Position numbers and translations under genes: made by a program
The notes under the pieces: generated by a model
The model's database searches: none
What the model was told of the DNA's origin: nothing
What the model saw: the letters and a program-made list of their open reading frames with translations, nothing else
In this document: positions 10,764-18,924 of the stretch, in pieces
Layout: each line of letters opens with the position of its first letter
Numbering within the stretch: the first letter of the stretch is position 1
From: Aliishimia sp963678085
Lineage (GTDB): Bacteria; Pseudomonadota; Alphaproteobacteria; Rhodobacterales; Rhodobacteraceae
NCBI GenBank assembly: GCA_963678085.1
Contig: OY782680.1
Span: 310,001-374,000, forward strand
Direction of reading: 5' to 3'
Length of the DNA stretch: 64,000 nt

Positions 10764-11603
10764 TTGGGACGTCGATCCGCACAAGCAGAAGAGAACCACT
10801 GGCCGGGATTTGTAGATGCCCTGTCAACAATTGTTATGGTTGTTACGTTTCTACTTATTATCCTGGCAATCGTAATTTTCGTGCTTTCGCAAAATATCGC
10901 TAAGAATATTGCCCAAACATACATTGAGGGCCTTAAAGAACAGACGCAAGGCGGTGGAAATGTATATGATCCCAACGCACAATTTGCCCCAGATGAGTTT
11001 CATTCAGAAAACGAACTGAAAATCCCAGATCCAGCAACGATACCAAAAGTTTCTCAGAGTACAGCGGACTTTGAAAGCGATGCCAATGAAGCATCAAAAA
11101 CCGAAGCGTCTACGGAAAGTTCCGGTGTTGGCGATTTCAAAACGAGCGATGCTAAGAATGCGCAATCAAATGTCCCAGAAATAGACGCTAAAGATATCGA
11201 GGCTCCAAGCCGAAAAGTCACTGACGAAGAAGAGAAAGTTAAGGTTACTGCAGTTGAACAGGCCGAAACACCTGAAACGAAAGTTATACAGACCGCTAGC
11301 GTTCTCACCCTTGCATTTGACCCTACAAGCACCAAGATCAACGAGGAAGCCGGCGAACTTGTTCAGAAGTTCATTCAAAGTAACGAGGGAATATTAAACG
11401 AAGCGAATGTTAACATTCTGGCATTTGCTGATGTTGAATCGACTTCCGTTTCCCAGGCGCGCCGCGTAGCCTATTATCGGGCTCTTTCCGCTCGAAATGA
11501 GCTCATCAAAGGAGGGTTTGCGACCGAACGGATAAATGTCGAAATTCGGCTAAGCAATTCTTCAGAAACAGCTGATACCGTGGAAATAATCGTTGAGCCG
11601 TAA
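10764..11603 (+). CDS. MotB/OmpA-like inner-membrane stator protein
   Basis: A 279-residue protein with one N-terminal transmembrane helix (about residues 20-43) preceded by WPGFVDALSTIV. Asp18 sits where MotB/ExbD/TolR proteins carry the ion-binding aspartate. An acidic, low-complexity stretch (about 60-180) follows, then a C-terminal OmpA-like domain (about 185-279) whose usual peptidoglycan motif is degenerate (ADVESTSVSQARRVAYYRAL). Family role: plugs and anchors an ion channel and converts ion flow to work in the periplasm. The start is TTG, chosen because GGAAG lies 8 bp upstream; no in-frame ATG precedes the helix. The MotA-like partner follows after 62 bp. Energising secretion or release of the divergent adhesin is inferred from position and from the Salmonella SiiA/SiiB precedent. 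Confidence 0.75.
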   Translation: MGRRSAQAEENHWPGFVDALSTIVMVVTFLLIILAIVIFVLSQNIAKNIAQTYIEGLKEQTQGGGNVYDPNAQFAPDEFHSENELKIPDPATIPKVSQSTADFESDANEASKTEASTESSGVGDFKTSDAKNAQSNVPEIDAKDIEAPSRKVTDEEEKVKVTAVEQAETPETKVIQTASVLTLAFDPTSTKINEEAGELVQKFIQSNEGILNEANVNILAFADVESTSVSQARRVAYYRALSARNELIKGGFATERINVEIRLSNSSETADTVEIIVEP

Positions 11604-11665
11604 GATGATCTTCCAGCGTCGAAACGACAAAAAAATACGTGAACTCGCCTTGAAGGGGGCAAAAA

Positions 11666-13243
11666 ATGCCTAAAGTCATTAAATCAAGCTTAGGAAAAAT
11701 GGCTTTCGTTTTGAGTTTGCTATTTGCTATGGCATATTGGCAACTCGGATTCGTTACATCCGCAATTTCAGCGAATGTATTTCTGAACTCATGTATCCTC
11801 GGGGCCTTCTCGTTTGGAGTGGCAGTTGTATTCCTAAGGACTTACAAACTTAAGAATGAATTTATTTCCCTACGCGCCCTGCGTGAAGACTATGAGGATG
11901 GGATAAACGGCGCAGAACAGGATGATAAAGATCCTATGTGGCGATATTATCGATGCCAAACTAAAGCAGTCCTGTTCGTCACGCCCACAATCCTAGAACG
12001 TCCCTACACTATTCTTTCAGAAGAAATTGGGCGCCGGGGGCATCTATCTGTGTCCACCAGCGTGATGCAGAACTTACTTGATAACGTTGATGAACAAATC
12101 GATGATGGCAAGGCTCTGGGATCCTACATTACCGGGTTATTGGTATTCTTGGGCCTCATCGGGACATTTGTCGGCTTGATGGTCACGCTCGGCTCTGTTG
12201 GTGAAATCATTGGTGGGTTAGACTTAAGCGGCGGTGCTGGAACTGAGGCCATTCAAGGTCTCATGACAGATCTACAAATACCTTTGCAAGGCATGGCAAC
12301 AGGTTTCTCGTCTTCTCTTTTTGGTTTGATCACATCGCTTGTTCTTGGCCTGATTTCTCTATTTGCAAACCAAGCAACGAGTAATCTCAAATCGGATTTT
12401 GGGACTTGGCTCGCAGGCGTCGCTAAAGTCGAAGGAGAAGGCGAATCGGCGACAGGCGCTGCACAAGGATCTTCTCTTTCAATTGAAAGCCAGCGTATGC
12501 TTTCAGTTATGTATCGGGTAGCAAAAATCACTCTCGCATCAAATGCTCGGGTCGTAAACTCAGTATCTGAAACCTATGAAAATTCTACCAGCATTTTGAG
12601 GAATCAACTACAGACAAATGAGAATTTTCTTTTAGTTTCCGAGTCTTTGGCTGATATTTCCAATGGGTTTGCGATAACCACAGAAGCGCTTGGCCAAGTT
12701 GTTGAACATCTCGAATCTAAAGGTCAACTCTCACATGTTATAACAAGGTTAAGCGATGCCGTTTCTCAACAAGAGAGTGGACTCAAAACAACCAGCGAAA
12801 ACTTTGCGATACTTCTTTCTGAGAATAAAGAGCTTCTCAACAGAGCTTCGCTAACACTAGAGGCTAGGTCACAAATCGACAATCTTGAGAAATCTGTCGA
12901 AAAAGCTCAATCTGAAATAGATATAGGGTTTACCTCTTTGCATGGGTCGTCAGAAAAGGTTTCAACTGTTCTAGAACATATAAATAAAGAACTGGGAGAG
13001 TACAGAGAGCATCAATCTCTAACAAGAAATGATCTACTGAGAATTACAAACGAGCTTAGAACAGACTTATCTTACTTTATTGACAATACGGCGATAGATA
13101 AAGATGAAGACAAGCAAGATCTAGAATTTAGAGCTCTCGAAGAAAAAATTACTGTAGCTAACAGTAAAGCACTAGATGCTGGACCGGATAAGGATAAATC
13201 GCGAATTCAAAAGCTATTTTCGAGTTTTCGCAAGAGGGCTTAG
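11666..13243 (+). CDS. MotA/TolQ/ExbB-like proton channel with long cytoplasmic coiled tail
   Basis: 525 residues. Two hydrophobic segments near the N-terminus (about 12-32 and 38-58) are followed by a cytoplasmic loop. The MotA/ExbB core comes next, with a helix at about 148-178 (GLIGTFVGLMVTLG) and one at about 204-232 (MATGFSSSLFGLITSLVLGL). Residues about 260-525 are hydrophilic, heptad-like and probably coiled coil. Classic MotA is under 300 residues and ExbB/TolQ about 230; the long tail is more like ZorA of Zorya systems. Family role: pentameric ion channel around a MotB-type dimer. GGGGGC lies just before the ATG. It probably forms one operon with the upstream MotB-like gene and the PilZ gene 25 bp downstream. 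Confidence 0.8.
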   Translation: MPKVIKSSLGKMAFVLSLLFAMAYWQLGFVTSAISANVFLNSCILGAFSFGVAVVFLRTYKLKNEFISLRALREDYEDGINGAEQDDKDPMWRYYRCQTKAVLFVTPTILERPYTILSEEIGRRGHLSVSTSVMQNLLDNVDEQIDDGKALGSYITGLLVFLGLIGTFVGLMVTLGSVGEIIGGLDLSGGAGTEAIQGLMTDLQIPLQGMATGFSSSLFGLITSLVLGLISLFANQATSNLKSDFGTWLAGVAKVEGEGESATGAAQGSSLSIESQRMLSVMYRVAKITLASNARVVNSVSETYENSTSILRNQLQTNENFLLVSESLADISNGFAITTEALGQVVEHLESKGQLSHVITRLSDAVSQQESGLKTTSENFAILLSENKELLNRASLTLEARSQIDNLEKSVEKAQSEIDIGFTSLHGSSEKVSTVLEHINKELGEYREHQSLTRNDLLRITNELRTDLSYFIDNTAIDKDEDKQDLEFRALEEKITVANSKALDAGPDKDKSRIQKLFSSFRKRA

Positions 13244-13268
13244 ACAAAATGGAAAAGGCTCAAAATAG

Positions 13269-13619
13269 ATGAAACCACTCAAAAAGCTCACAAGCGTCTT
13301 CAAAAAAGACTCATCCAGTATATCGAACCGCAGGCACGTTCGATATGATTGTTATGCGATTGGAACAATATTCTTCTTGAATAGATCGATATATTTGGAA
13401 GGCTTGGTTTGCGAAATTTCTAAGTCTGGCCTTAAATTTAGGCCAGCCAAGACCTATCTATTGGAGAGAAAATATAGTCAAGTTCTATGCGAGTTTGGCG
13501 ACTTTCGAATAAGTGGTCGTATAGTGGCAACCCGGCCAGACGGATATGGCATTGCTCTCTTAGACGCATTGGAAGAGGAAAGTCTTTCGAAGTTTTTGGA
13601 AAAATATACTATAGCCTAG
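13269..13619 (+). CDS. PilZ-domain c-di-GMP receptor protein
   Basis: A 116-residue, single-domain protein. The PilZ signature is visible: RRHVR at residues 21-25 fits RxxxR, and EISKSG at 49-54 fits [D/N]xSxxG with Glu in place of Asp/Asn. The strands that follow (FGDFRISGRIVATRPDGYGIALL) fit the PilZ beta barrel. PilZ proteins bind cyclic di-GMP and change the activity of a partner, often a motor, stator or exopolysaccharide synthase. Being 25 bp downstream of the MotA-like channel gene suggests that channel is the target (inference). The Glu substitution could weaken binding. The gene ends about 15 bp before the insertion sequence cluster, so anything once downstream in this operon may have been displaced. 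Confidence 0.8.
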   Translation: MKPLKKLTSVFKKDSSSISNRRHVRYDCYAIGTIFFLNRSIYLEGLVCEISKSGLKFRPAKTYLLERKYSQVLCEFGDFRISGRIVATRPDGYGIALLDALEEESLSKFLEKYTIA

Positions 13620-13657
13620 GGCGTGTCGGTGTTTGTCAAGATAGTTGTCCGACGAGT

Positions 13658-14473
13658 TCATGCGGCGGCTCTCTTTTCTGAGTCGATTTCGGTTCGGTCC
13701 GGGTTGAGCCAGACAGGGCCTGCTGGTGACCAGTTGCGCGTATTTCCGGACCACCTGCTTGGGTTTGCGGCACGGGCTTTTGCGTAGAGAGTGGTGCGTT
13801 TGGCGAGCGTTTCGCTGTCATTTCCAGCGTGGCGCTGCGTCGGTGTGACGAAGTTGATGGCGCTATGCAGGTGGTCGTTATTGTACCAGTCGGCGAAGGA
13901 TTTCACCCAGTCGCGAGCCTGCTCGATGGTTGCGAAGCCGTCTCGGGGCCAGTCTGGGCGGTACTTGCAGGTGCGGAACAGCGCCTCCGAAAATGGGTTA
14001 TCGTTCGACACGCGCGGGCGGCTGTATGACGCGATGATGCCGAGTTTTTCGAGCGTGGTTTTCAGCATGGCACCCTTCATGGGGCTCCCGTTATCGGCAT
14101 GCAGGACGAGTGGACTTTGGGCACAGCCTTCTGCCCAAACGGCGTTGCGTACGACCTGGGCGGCGCGCTCCGAATTCTCCGCGCCAAAGACGTCCCAACC
14201 CACGATCTTCCGACTGTAGATATCAAGGATCAGGTACAGGTAGAAGAACGTGCCTTTCACTGGCCCTGGCAACCAAGTGATGTCCCAGCTCCACACTTGA
14301 TTGGGTCCTCTCGCTTCGAACGAAGTGGGTTTCTTACGCTTGATCGGAGCCTTGGCGCGGCCCCGATGACGCAGCTGATCAGAGTTGCGAAGCACGCGAT
14401 AAAAGCTCGATTCTGAGGCGACATACCGTCCCCGATCCGCCAGTTTTGGAACGATCTGTGACGGCGGAAAGTT
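13658..14473 (-). pseudogene. IS3-like transposase orfB, 3' part (integrase core)
   Basis: The C-terminal part of an rve/integrase-core DDE transposase. The catalytic triad is visible: Asp in VWSWDITW, Asp in LHADNGSP, and Glu in NPFSEALF. The frame can be read from about 14473 (FPPSQIVPKLADRG) down to the stop at 13658; upstream of 14473 it meets stop codons that belong to the inserted IS256-family copy. The missing N-terminus lies at 15997-16230 beyond the insertion. Confidence 0.8.
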
Positions 14474-14746
14474 CTAAAATTCCTAATAATTACAAAGGCT
14501 TAGGCGGGATTATCCGAAACTCTGTGTATTAGGTTTAGCCCATGCGGTTTTGACGGTTCATTTATTGAACCGTTCTGGGTATAGGATAGCGAATTGGTTT
14601 CTGGCGTCCACCCATTCTCTGACTGCGCTGCCTTTTTTCTCAAAGTTGCGAATGGCCAAATAGATCAGCTTGGTTGCGGCGTCGTCTGTGGGAAAACTAC
14701 CCCTTGTTTTCGTTGTTTTTCTGATTACCCTGTTCAAACTTTCGAT

Positions 14747-14791
14747 CATTGCCCGGCAGGCGATTTTGCATCGCAAAATCTGCCGAGAGGG
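14747..14791 (-). repeat. 45-bp palindromic insertion between YTTNA and IESLN codons
   Basis: It sits exactly between the Ala codon (14792-14794) and the Ile codon (14744-14746) of the conserved TTNAIESLN motif. Arms GATTTTGC (14762-14769) and GCAAAATC (14773-14780) pair around a 3-base loop, and CGGCA/TGCCG extends the stem beyond a small bulge. Its length is a multiple of three, so it adds 15 residues without shifting the frame. Confidence 0.7.
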
Positions 14792-15073
14792 GGCGTTTGT
14801 CGTATAGATGATCTTGCGCACGGCGGGTGGGAGTGAGGGCGTGAACGCCACCGATTCGAGAGAACGTCCGAACAAGAATGGGATCACCTCCTGCCATGCA
14901 CGCCGCCAGCTTGGGGCGATTGAGGGGTATTTTTGTCCCCATTCAGCTTCGAAATCATCAAGGGCAATGGCTGCCGCCTCGTCGTTCACAGCCTGGTAAA
15001 TCCGGCGCAAGTCTTTGGCGACGGCTTTGCGATCTTTCCACCCGCAGAAGTTCAGGGAATGTCGCACCAAGTG

Positions 15074-15116
15074 CAGTGAGGCATTGGTCGCCATGCGTTC
15101 GAGACCGATGCCGAAC
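15074..15116 (-). repeat. 43-bp palindromic insertion between QTC and HLVRHS codons
   Basis: It replaces the two residues normally found between QTC and HLVRHS. Arms GGCATTGGT (15080-15088) and ACCGATGCC (15104-15112) pair with one mismatch. It shifts the reading frame, compensating in part for the upstream insertion at 15336-15376. Confidence 0.65.
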
Positions 15117-15335
15117 GCAAGTTTGCACGGTCGTTTCAGTATAGGCGGCATTGATCGCGTCGGGGAAGCCTTTGAGGCCGTCTGTGACCGCAATCAGGAT
15201 GTCCTCGACGCCGCGATTGCGCAGGTTGTTCATCACGGAAAGCCAGAATTTAGCCCCTTCATTTGCAGCGATCCAAAGGCCCAGCACCTCACGCTCGCCC
15301 TCTGGGGTGACGCCCAGGGCCACGTAAACGGCGTT

Positions 15336-15376
15336 CGCCATTGTCTCTCGGACCAATGGCGTTCCAATGGCTCACT
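15336..15376 (-). repeat. 41-bp palindromic insertion between SRQVK and NAVYVAL codons
   Basis: Perfect 8-bp arms CGCCATTG (15336-15343) and CAATGGCG (15354-15361) around a 10-base loop, with a further partial copy of the arm (CCAATGG) at 15364-15370. It shifts the frame of the IS256-family transposase. Confidence 0.65.
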
Positions 15377-15996
15377 TTTGACTTGACGGCTTTCTGCATC
15401 CCTGATTTTGACCCGTAAAGCATCAAGAAAAACAATGGGATACATCGGGTCCAAAGTGCGGTTTTGCCAGTCCGAAACCTCGTCCAAAACCGCATCCGTG
15501 ACCCGGCTGATCAGATCGGCCGAAACCCGCAGCCCATAGACCTCTTCAAGGTGGGCGCGGATATCACGGGTGGACAGGCCCGCCGCATAAAGCCCGACGA
15601 TCTTGTCATCCATCCCGTCGATCCGGGTTTGGCCTTTCTTGATCAGTTCGGGTTCAAAGCTGCCATCGCGGTCGCGTGGGATGTCAATCAGCATGGCCCC
15701 ATCACTGCCTTTCACAGTCTTGCGGGTCGTGCCATTGCGGCGATTGCTTTGGCTGGGGGCCGGTTCCTCGCCCGGTTCATAGCTAAGATGGGCGGTCAGC
15801 TCCGCACCCAAAATCCGTTCCATCAGACGGACCTTCAGTTCCTTCATCAGACCCTGCTCGCCCGGAAAATCATTCGCGTTCTCAACGCCGCGAAGCAGCT
15901 CGTCTAAAACTTCATTGGTAATCGTCATCGTCGTAATGCTCCTTCAGTTTGGGAGCATGGACCAAATTGCGCATACACAAAAGATCGGACACTCTC

Positions 15997-16230
15997 GTTT
16001 AGGATCTCGGTACGCTCTTGTTCGCTCAACTTATTTGCAGGTGCAGGCCGAACAGCGTCAGCTCTACGATCAGCGACTGTCACGCCATCCCGAACCCAGC
16101 GTCGCACCCACCGTCGCAACGTCCGGTCACTTATACCAACCTCGCGGCAGGCCGGTGTTTGACGCGCGCCGCTCTGCACCGCCTCGGCCACATTCGCTAC
16201 GATGGCTTCGCGATCTGGCAGGGCGGTCAT
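15997..16230 (-). pseudogene. IS3-like transposase orfB, 5' part
   Basis: The N-terminal part of the orfB whose core is at 13658-14473. It reads MTALPDREAIVANVAEAV, a helix-turn-helix region (ACREVGISDRTLRRWVRRW) and LSEQERTEILN, and then runs into the IS256-family end. Joining ILN to FPPSQIV restores one frame, apparently with a few residues missing. Its start overlaps the end of orfA by 4 bp (ATGA). Confidence 0.75.
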
Positions 16231-16722
16231 CCGTCCGCGTCCCTGTCCCAGATCGCCTGCATCTTTTTTCGCAAAACCAGCAGCGCTGCCGTCTCCGCCA
16301 GAGCTTTCTCCTTTCGAGCCAATTCGCGTTCAAGCTCCTTCATGCGCTTGCGATCGTCACGCGTCGCCTGGGTCAACTTCGTGCTGCTCGCCCGGTCCCA
16401 GTCATTCGCCGCCTCACACGCTGACCGCCACGCTGCAATCTGGTCGGGATAAAGCCCACGCTTGCGGCAATATTCGGCCAGATCAGCCTCATTGAGTGCC
16501 GCCGTCTCCAGCACCGCAGCGAACTTATCCGCCGAAGACCACCCCTCAGGGCCAACGTCTGCATCTGGAGCTAAGCGACCCGCCCCCCCGGGCTTCCTTG
16601 CGCCACTTATACAGCGCCGCCTCTCCAATACCCATCGTCTCAGACGCGATCCTGATTGGCTCGCTCACCGGCGGCATCAACCGCTTTAACGCAGCCTCCC
16701 GCCGTTCCAAAGAATACGCCAT
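16227..16722 (-). pseudogene. IS3-like orfA, frameshifted in a C7 tract
   Basis: It starts with MAYSLERREAALKRLMPP and an HTH (GIGEAALYKWRKEARG), and changes frame at the run of seven C at 16583-16589. It then continues as GAGRLAPDADVGPEGWSSAD and a Lys/Arg/Glu-rich coiled region (MKELERELARKEKALAET) to the stop at 16227. orfA proteins bind the ends and act with OrfB. The homopolymer could be a mutation or, less likely, a programmed slip site. Confidence 0.7.
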
Positions 16723-16789
16723 CCATCATCCTTCTCCCGCCCAGCCCAAAAATAGAGAAAAAATAGAGCCCCGGACAACTACCCTGACA

Positions 16790-17030
16790 TGAGGGGCAGG
16801 GCCAACGTCTGCGTCAAGCAAAAGCTCTCCTTTGCCGCGCGCAGCAGAACGCCACTTGTGCAGTGTCGCCTCGGAGATACCTTCCTCCTGCAACAGCTGC
16901 CGAATAGCCATGTTGTTTGGCGATAGCATGCGCTTCCGCACAGCTGCCTTTCGTTCCGGTGAATATCCCAAATCATCGTCCTATCCCGCCCACCTGAAAA
17001 ATAGAGCGGCGGACAACTTCCTTGACATGG
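16790..17030 (-). pseudogene. Remnant of a second, related IS: right end and orfA N-terminus
   Basis: From 16971 the minus strand reads MGYSPERKAAVRKRMLSP and GISEATLHKWRSAARGKGEL, a diverged relative of the orfA next to it. It is cut off at DADVGP, where it meets the end of the first element. An inverted-repeat end (CGGACAACTTCCTTGACA, 17010-17027) nearly matches that of the first element. Both elements share the text GGGCCAACGTCTGC at the junction, so recombination between two related elements may have removed the rest. Confidence 0.6.
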
Positions 17031-17391
17031 GGGGGCATCAGGGCAAACGCATGAATGGGAATATTCTTATAAGTCTATGATTTTCTGCATATAATCATTG
17101 CCCTACTCAGCGGCTTTGCGGCGGCCTTTGATGGATCCTTTTTGCAATTTGTCGGATTTGACCAGGTTGATCGCGATTTTGCGGATGACGGACAGGTTCG
17201 CAGCGGCGTTGCGGTTCCGGACCCGGCATTCGTCCTCGCGAAAACCCACGTCCAGCACGCGGGTGCAGGCTGTTTTCAATGGCTGGGTGGTTACGAGCCG
17301 CGGCGGCGAGGGCGGGGCCGTCCAGAGCCGCCGATGTTACGAAGTATCTGATATCGCTGGAAACTTCGCCGCGCCCGCCGCCATGGACATG

Positions 17392-17499
17392 GTTATACTC
17401 CATCGACCCGAAAAGTGGACACCGGTTTTCGGATAAGTTGATGGATAGAAAGGAAAAGCTACGGTGCAAAATTCGGACTTCTCGGTGCGTCGAGTATAA
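17392..17499 (-). repeat. MITE-like palindromic element, family A copy 1 (108 bp)
   Basis: Ends are perfect inverted repeats GTTATACTC (17392-17400) and GAGTATAAC (17491-17499). The interior holds nested palindromes (CCATC...GATGG and CCGAAAA...TTTTCGG). It interrupts the ISAs1 relic between the VIAVETIF and GGGRGEVSSDIRYF coding parts. Copies 2 (18820-18924) and 3 (35586-35692) share the interior and the TATAC ends. Confidence 0.8.
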
Positions 17500-18071
17500 C
17501 GCTGAATATGGTTTCCACGGCGATAACCTTTCTTAACCCGGGCCAGCCGTCCAGGCTGCCGATCAGGCCCGGATCATCGGTGACAAAAGCACGGCGACGG
17601 ACCGAACGAGGGTGGCCATCATCGAAGGCATCAAAGGCTGTTTTCATCGTCCCCTGCCTGCTAAAGGCGCGATCTGCGAAGAAACCTACCACCTTTGCAT
17701 GATCGTTTTATTGTTCCCTTTCAACGCAATAAGATAGTCAGTGCCTCGCTCTGTGATCTCCTTAGCCAGCGTTTTTCGGGCATAAAGCGCGTCCAGCGAA
17801 ATCAGCGCACCGGCCAAATTCAGCCTTTCCAACATTTGTAGAAACGCTTCGACCTCACCAGATTTCTGGGCCACGACCTTTTGCGCCAGCGTTAACCCTT
17901 CGAGCGTCGCAAACGCGCTGACAACGTGCAGCGGCGAGGTGCCTTTGCGGCGATCAAAGGACCGGCGCATCGCCTTGCCGTCCACCGCAACCTGGCGTGG
18001 CTCTTCGGGGCCGGAGGGGCTGAAAACGGCCCGTGTCCAGGCCAGGCCAGAAAACAACGTTCAAACGCATC

Positions 18072-18180
18072 CGCGTTAGAGCGCATCGCGTTTAATTGAA
18101 TTCAAAACGCCCTGCCTCTCGTGGGCGCTCGAACGGGCGTTTTGAAACTTGATGAACCCTATTTGCCGCGATGCGCGTTA
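18072..18180 (-). repeat. 102-bp palindromic element with 7-bp target duplication
   Basis: Inserted in the ISAs1 relic between FMLI and NADAFERCF. The bases CGCGTTA occur at 18072-18078 and again at 18174-18180; removing one copy plus the 95 bp between them rebuilds MLINADAFERC in frame. Ends contain GCGCATCGCG (18081-18090) and its reverse complement (18167-18176). The core is a perfect 12-bp hairpin, TTCAAAACGCCC (18101-18112) with GGGCGTTTTGAA (18135-18146). Its loop text (GCCTCTCG...CGCTCGAAC) resembles the middle of the element at 40061-40165. Confidence 0.75.
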
Positions 18181-18495
18181 ATCAACATGAACACCCGCCG
18201 GAACGTGTCATGCGATGGGATGCCGGTTGGCAGGGTCAAAAACTGACGCAGCCATTTCTCTTTCAGCTGCCCATAAAGTTGAATATCTTCAAAGCTTTCC
18301 GCATGGGTGAGCACCGCACAAACCGTGATCGCAAGCACGTCTTCAAGGCAATGCAGGGCCTTCCCAGCCTGCCGAGGCTCCTCAATCGGACCAAAGCACG
18401 TTAACAATTCTCTGAACATCCACTCGCCTCCATTTTGGAAACAAGCCTCCCTCAAATCACCCCCAATTCACCCAAGACAAACTGACTCACCAGTT

Positions 18496-18606
18496 TCATG
18501 CGTTTGCCCTGATGACCTGGCAGGCCCTGCTCACGTTCCCGAGCTCCTCGGCTAGGTTCAGCAGGCCGGTCTTGTGTTTGATTATCTTATCGGTTGAATT
18601 CAACAT
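18496..18606 (-). pseudogene. Transposase N-terminal fragment (IS481-like)
   Basis: The minus strand from 18606 reads MLNSTDKIIKHKTGLLNLAE and ELGNVSRACQV. This is the usual start of a group of IS481-like transposases in this family of bacteria. It then loses similarity. Only about 35 codons remain. Confidence 0.5.
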
Positions 18607-18819
18607 CGTGGTTTTCCTTGTTTCGATGATTTGGTTCGCACCACCATCAAAACGGACAACCATCATCTCGTTCAAGAGATGTGCCGCCCCCATTTTCAGC
18701 TTGCTGAGAAGGGGCGGTGTCAGATCACATCGCGACTAATTCACCTCAAAACCCAAGCTGAGGCCAAGGCGGCGTTCGCCCCCTCTCCCGGACGGATCGC
18801 GTTCACAGGCTCACTCAAA
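18607..18819. other. Intergenic IS debris with no recognisable gene
   Basis: I see no coding similarity, RNA or clear repeat in these 213 bp. They lie between two transposase fragments and are probably decayed insertion sequence material. Confidence 0.4.
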
Positions 18820-18924
18820 TATACCAAACGCACCTGGAAAGCCGAATTTTGGGTGTTTCTTTTCCCCTTTTGGCCATCAACTTATCCGAAAACTGGTCCC
18901 CACTTTTCGGGTCGATGGTGTATA
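18820..18924 (+). repeat. MITE-like palindromic element, family A copy 2
   Basis: Runs from TATACCAAACGCACC to GATGGTGTATA. It shares the inner text CATCAACTTATCCGAAAAC and CACTTTTCGGGT with copies 1 and 3, in the opposite orientation to copy 1. Its right end abuts an IS3-type transposase tail. Confidence 0.75.

Larger units (their letters stand above)
14558..15928 (-). pseudogene. IS256-family (Mutator-type) transposase, broken by three short palindromic insertions
   Basis: The N-terminus (MTITNEVLDELL, with GLSTRDIRAHLEEVYG) runs to about 15377. The frame then changes to VYVALGVTPEGEREVLGLWI and KFWLSVMNNLRNRG, and changes again to LVRHSLNFCGWKDRKAVAKD, IYTTNA and IESLNRVIRKTTKTRGSFP, ending at 14558. 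In the family these segments are continuous (VK-NKAVYVALG, QTCIVHLVRHS, YTTNAIESLN). Each break coincides with 41-45 foreign bases that can fold as a hairpin (separate entries). Two shift the frame and the third adds 15 residues. The transposase is therefore inactive unless rescued in trans. Confidence 0.8.
14508..15994 (-). mobile_element. IS256-family insertion sequence nested in the IS3-like orfB
   Basis: The imperfect terminal inverted repeats are GATTATCCGAAACTCTGTGT at the left end and, read on the minus strand, GAGTGTCCGATCTTTTGTGT at the right end. The 1487 bp between them carry one Mutator-type (IS256) transposase gene. No clean 8-bp target duplication is visible, and about 34 bp at 14474-14507 belong neither to orfB nor to the inverted repeat, so the insertion was followed by a small rearrangement. 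Confidence 0.75.
13634..16789 (-). mobile_element. IS3-like insertion sequence, interrupted by an IS256-family element
   Basis: The ends are inverted repeats: TGTCAAGATAGTTGTCCG at 13634-13651 matches the reverse complement of 16772-16789 at all but two bases. Inside, on the minus strand, are orfA (16722 to 16227) and orfB (16230 to 13658), the usual two-frame layout. orfB is split by an IS256-family element at 14508-15994. Removing it leaves about 1.67 kb, a normal size for the family. orfA has a frameshift and orfB is interrupted, so this copy cannot move by itself. Confidence 0.75.
17103..18455 (-). pseudogene. ISAs1-family transposase relic
   Basis: The pieces read in order on the minus strand. 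The N-terminus is FGPIEEPRQAGKALHCLEDV and SFEDIQLYGQLKEKWLRQFL (18455-18162); then NADAFERCFLAW; then QVAVDGKAMRRSFDRRKGTS, VSAFATLEGLTLAQKVV and ITERGTDYLIALKGN (18000-17690); then DGWPGLRKVIAVETIF (to about 17500). A C-terminus follows after a further frame change, with ENSLH, DVGFREDECRVRNRNAA and a basic tail, ending at 17103. This matches the DDE transposase of ISAs1-type elements. It is broken by frameshifts and by two small palindromic elements (17392-17499 and 18072-18180). Confidence 0.75.

Noticed and set aside
10764..13619. Zorya phage-defence system (ZorA/ZorB)
   Set aside because: The MotA/MotB-like pair and long tail resemble ZorAB, but no ZorC, ZorD or ZorE gene is present and the neighbour is an RTX adhesin plus PilZ.
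14508..15994. An intact, active IS256-family element
   Set aside because: Three internal insertions break its transposase, and no clean target duplication is visible.
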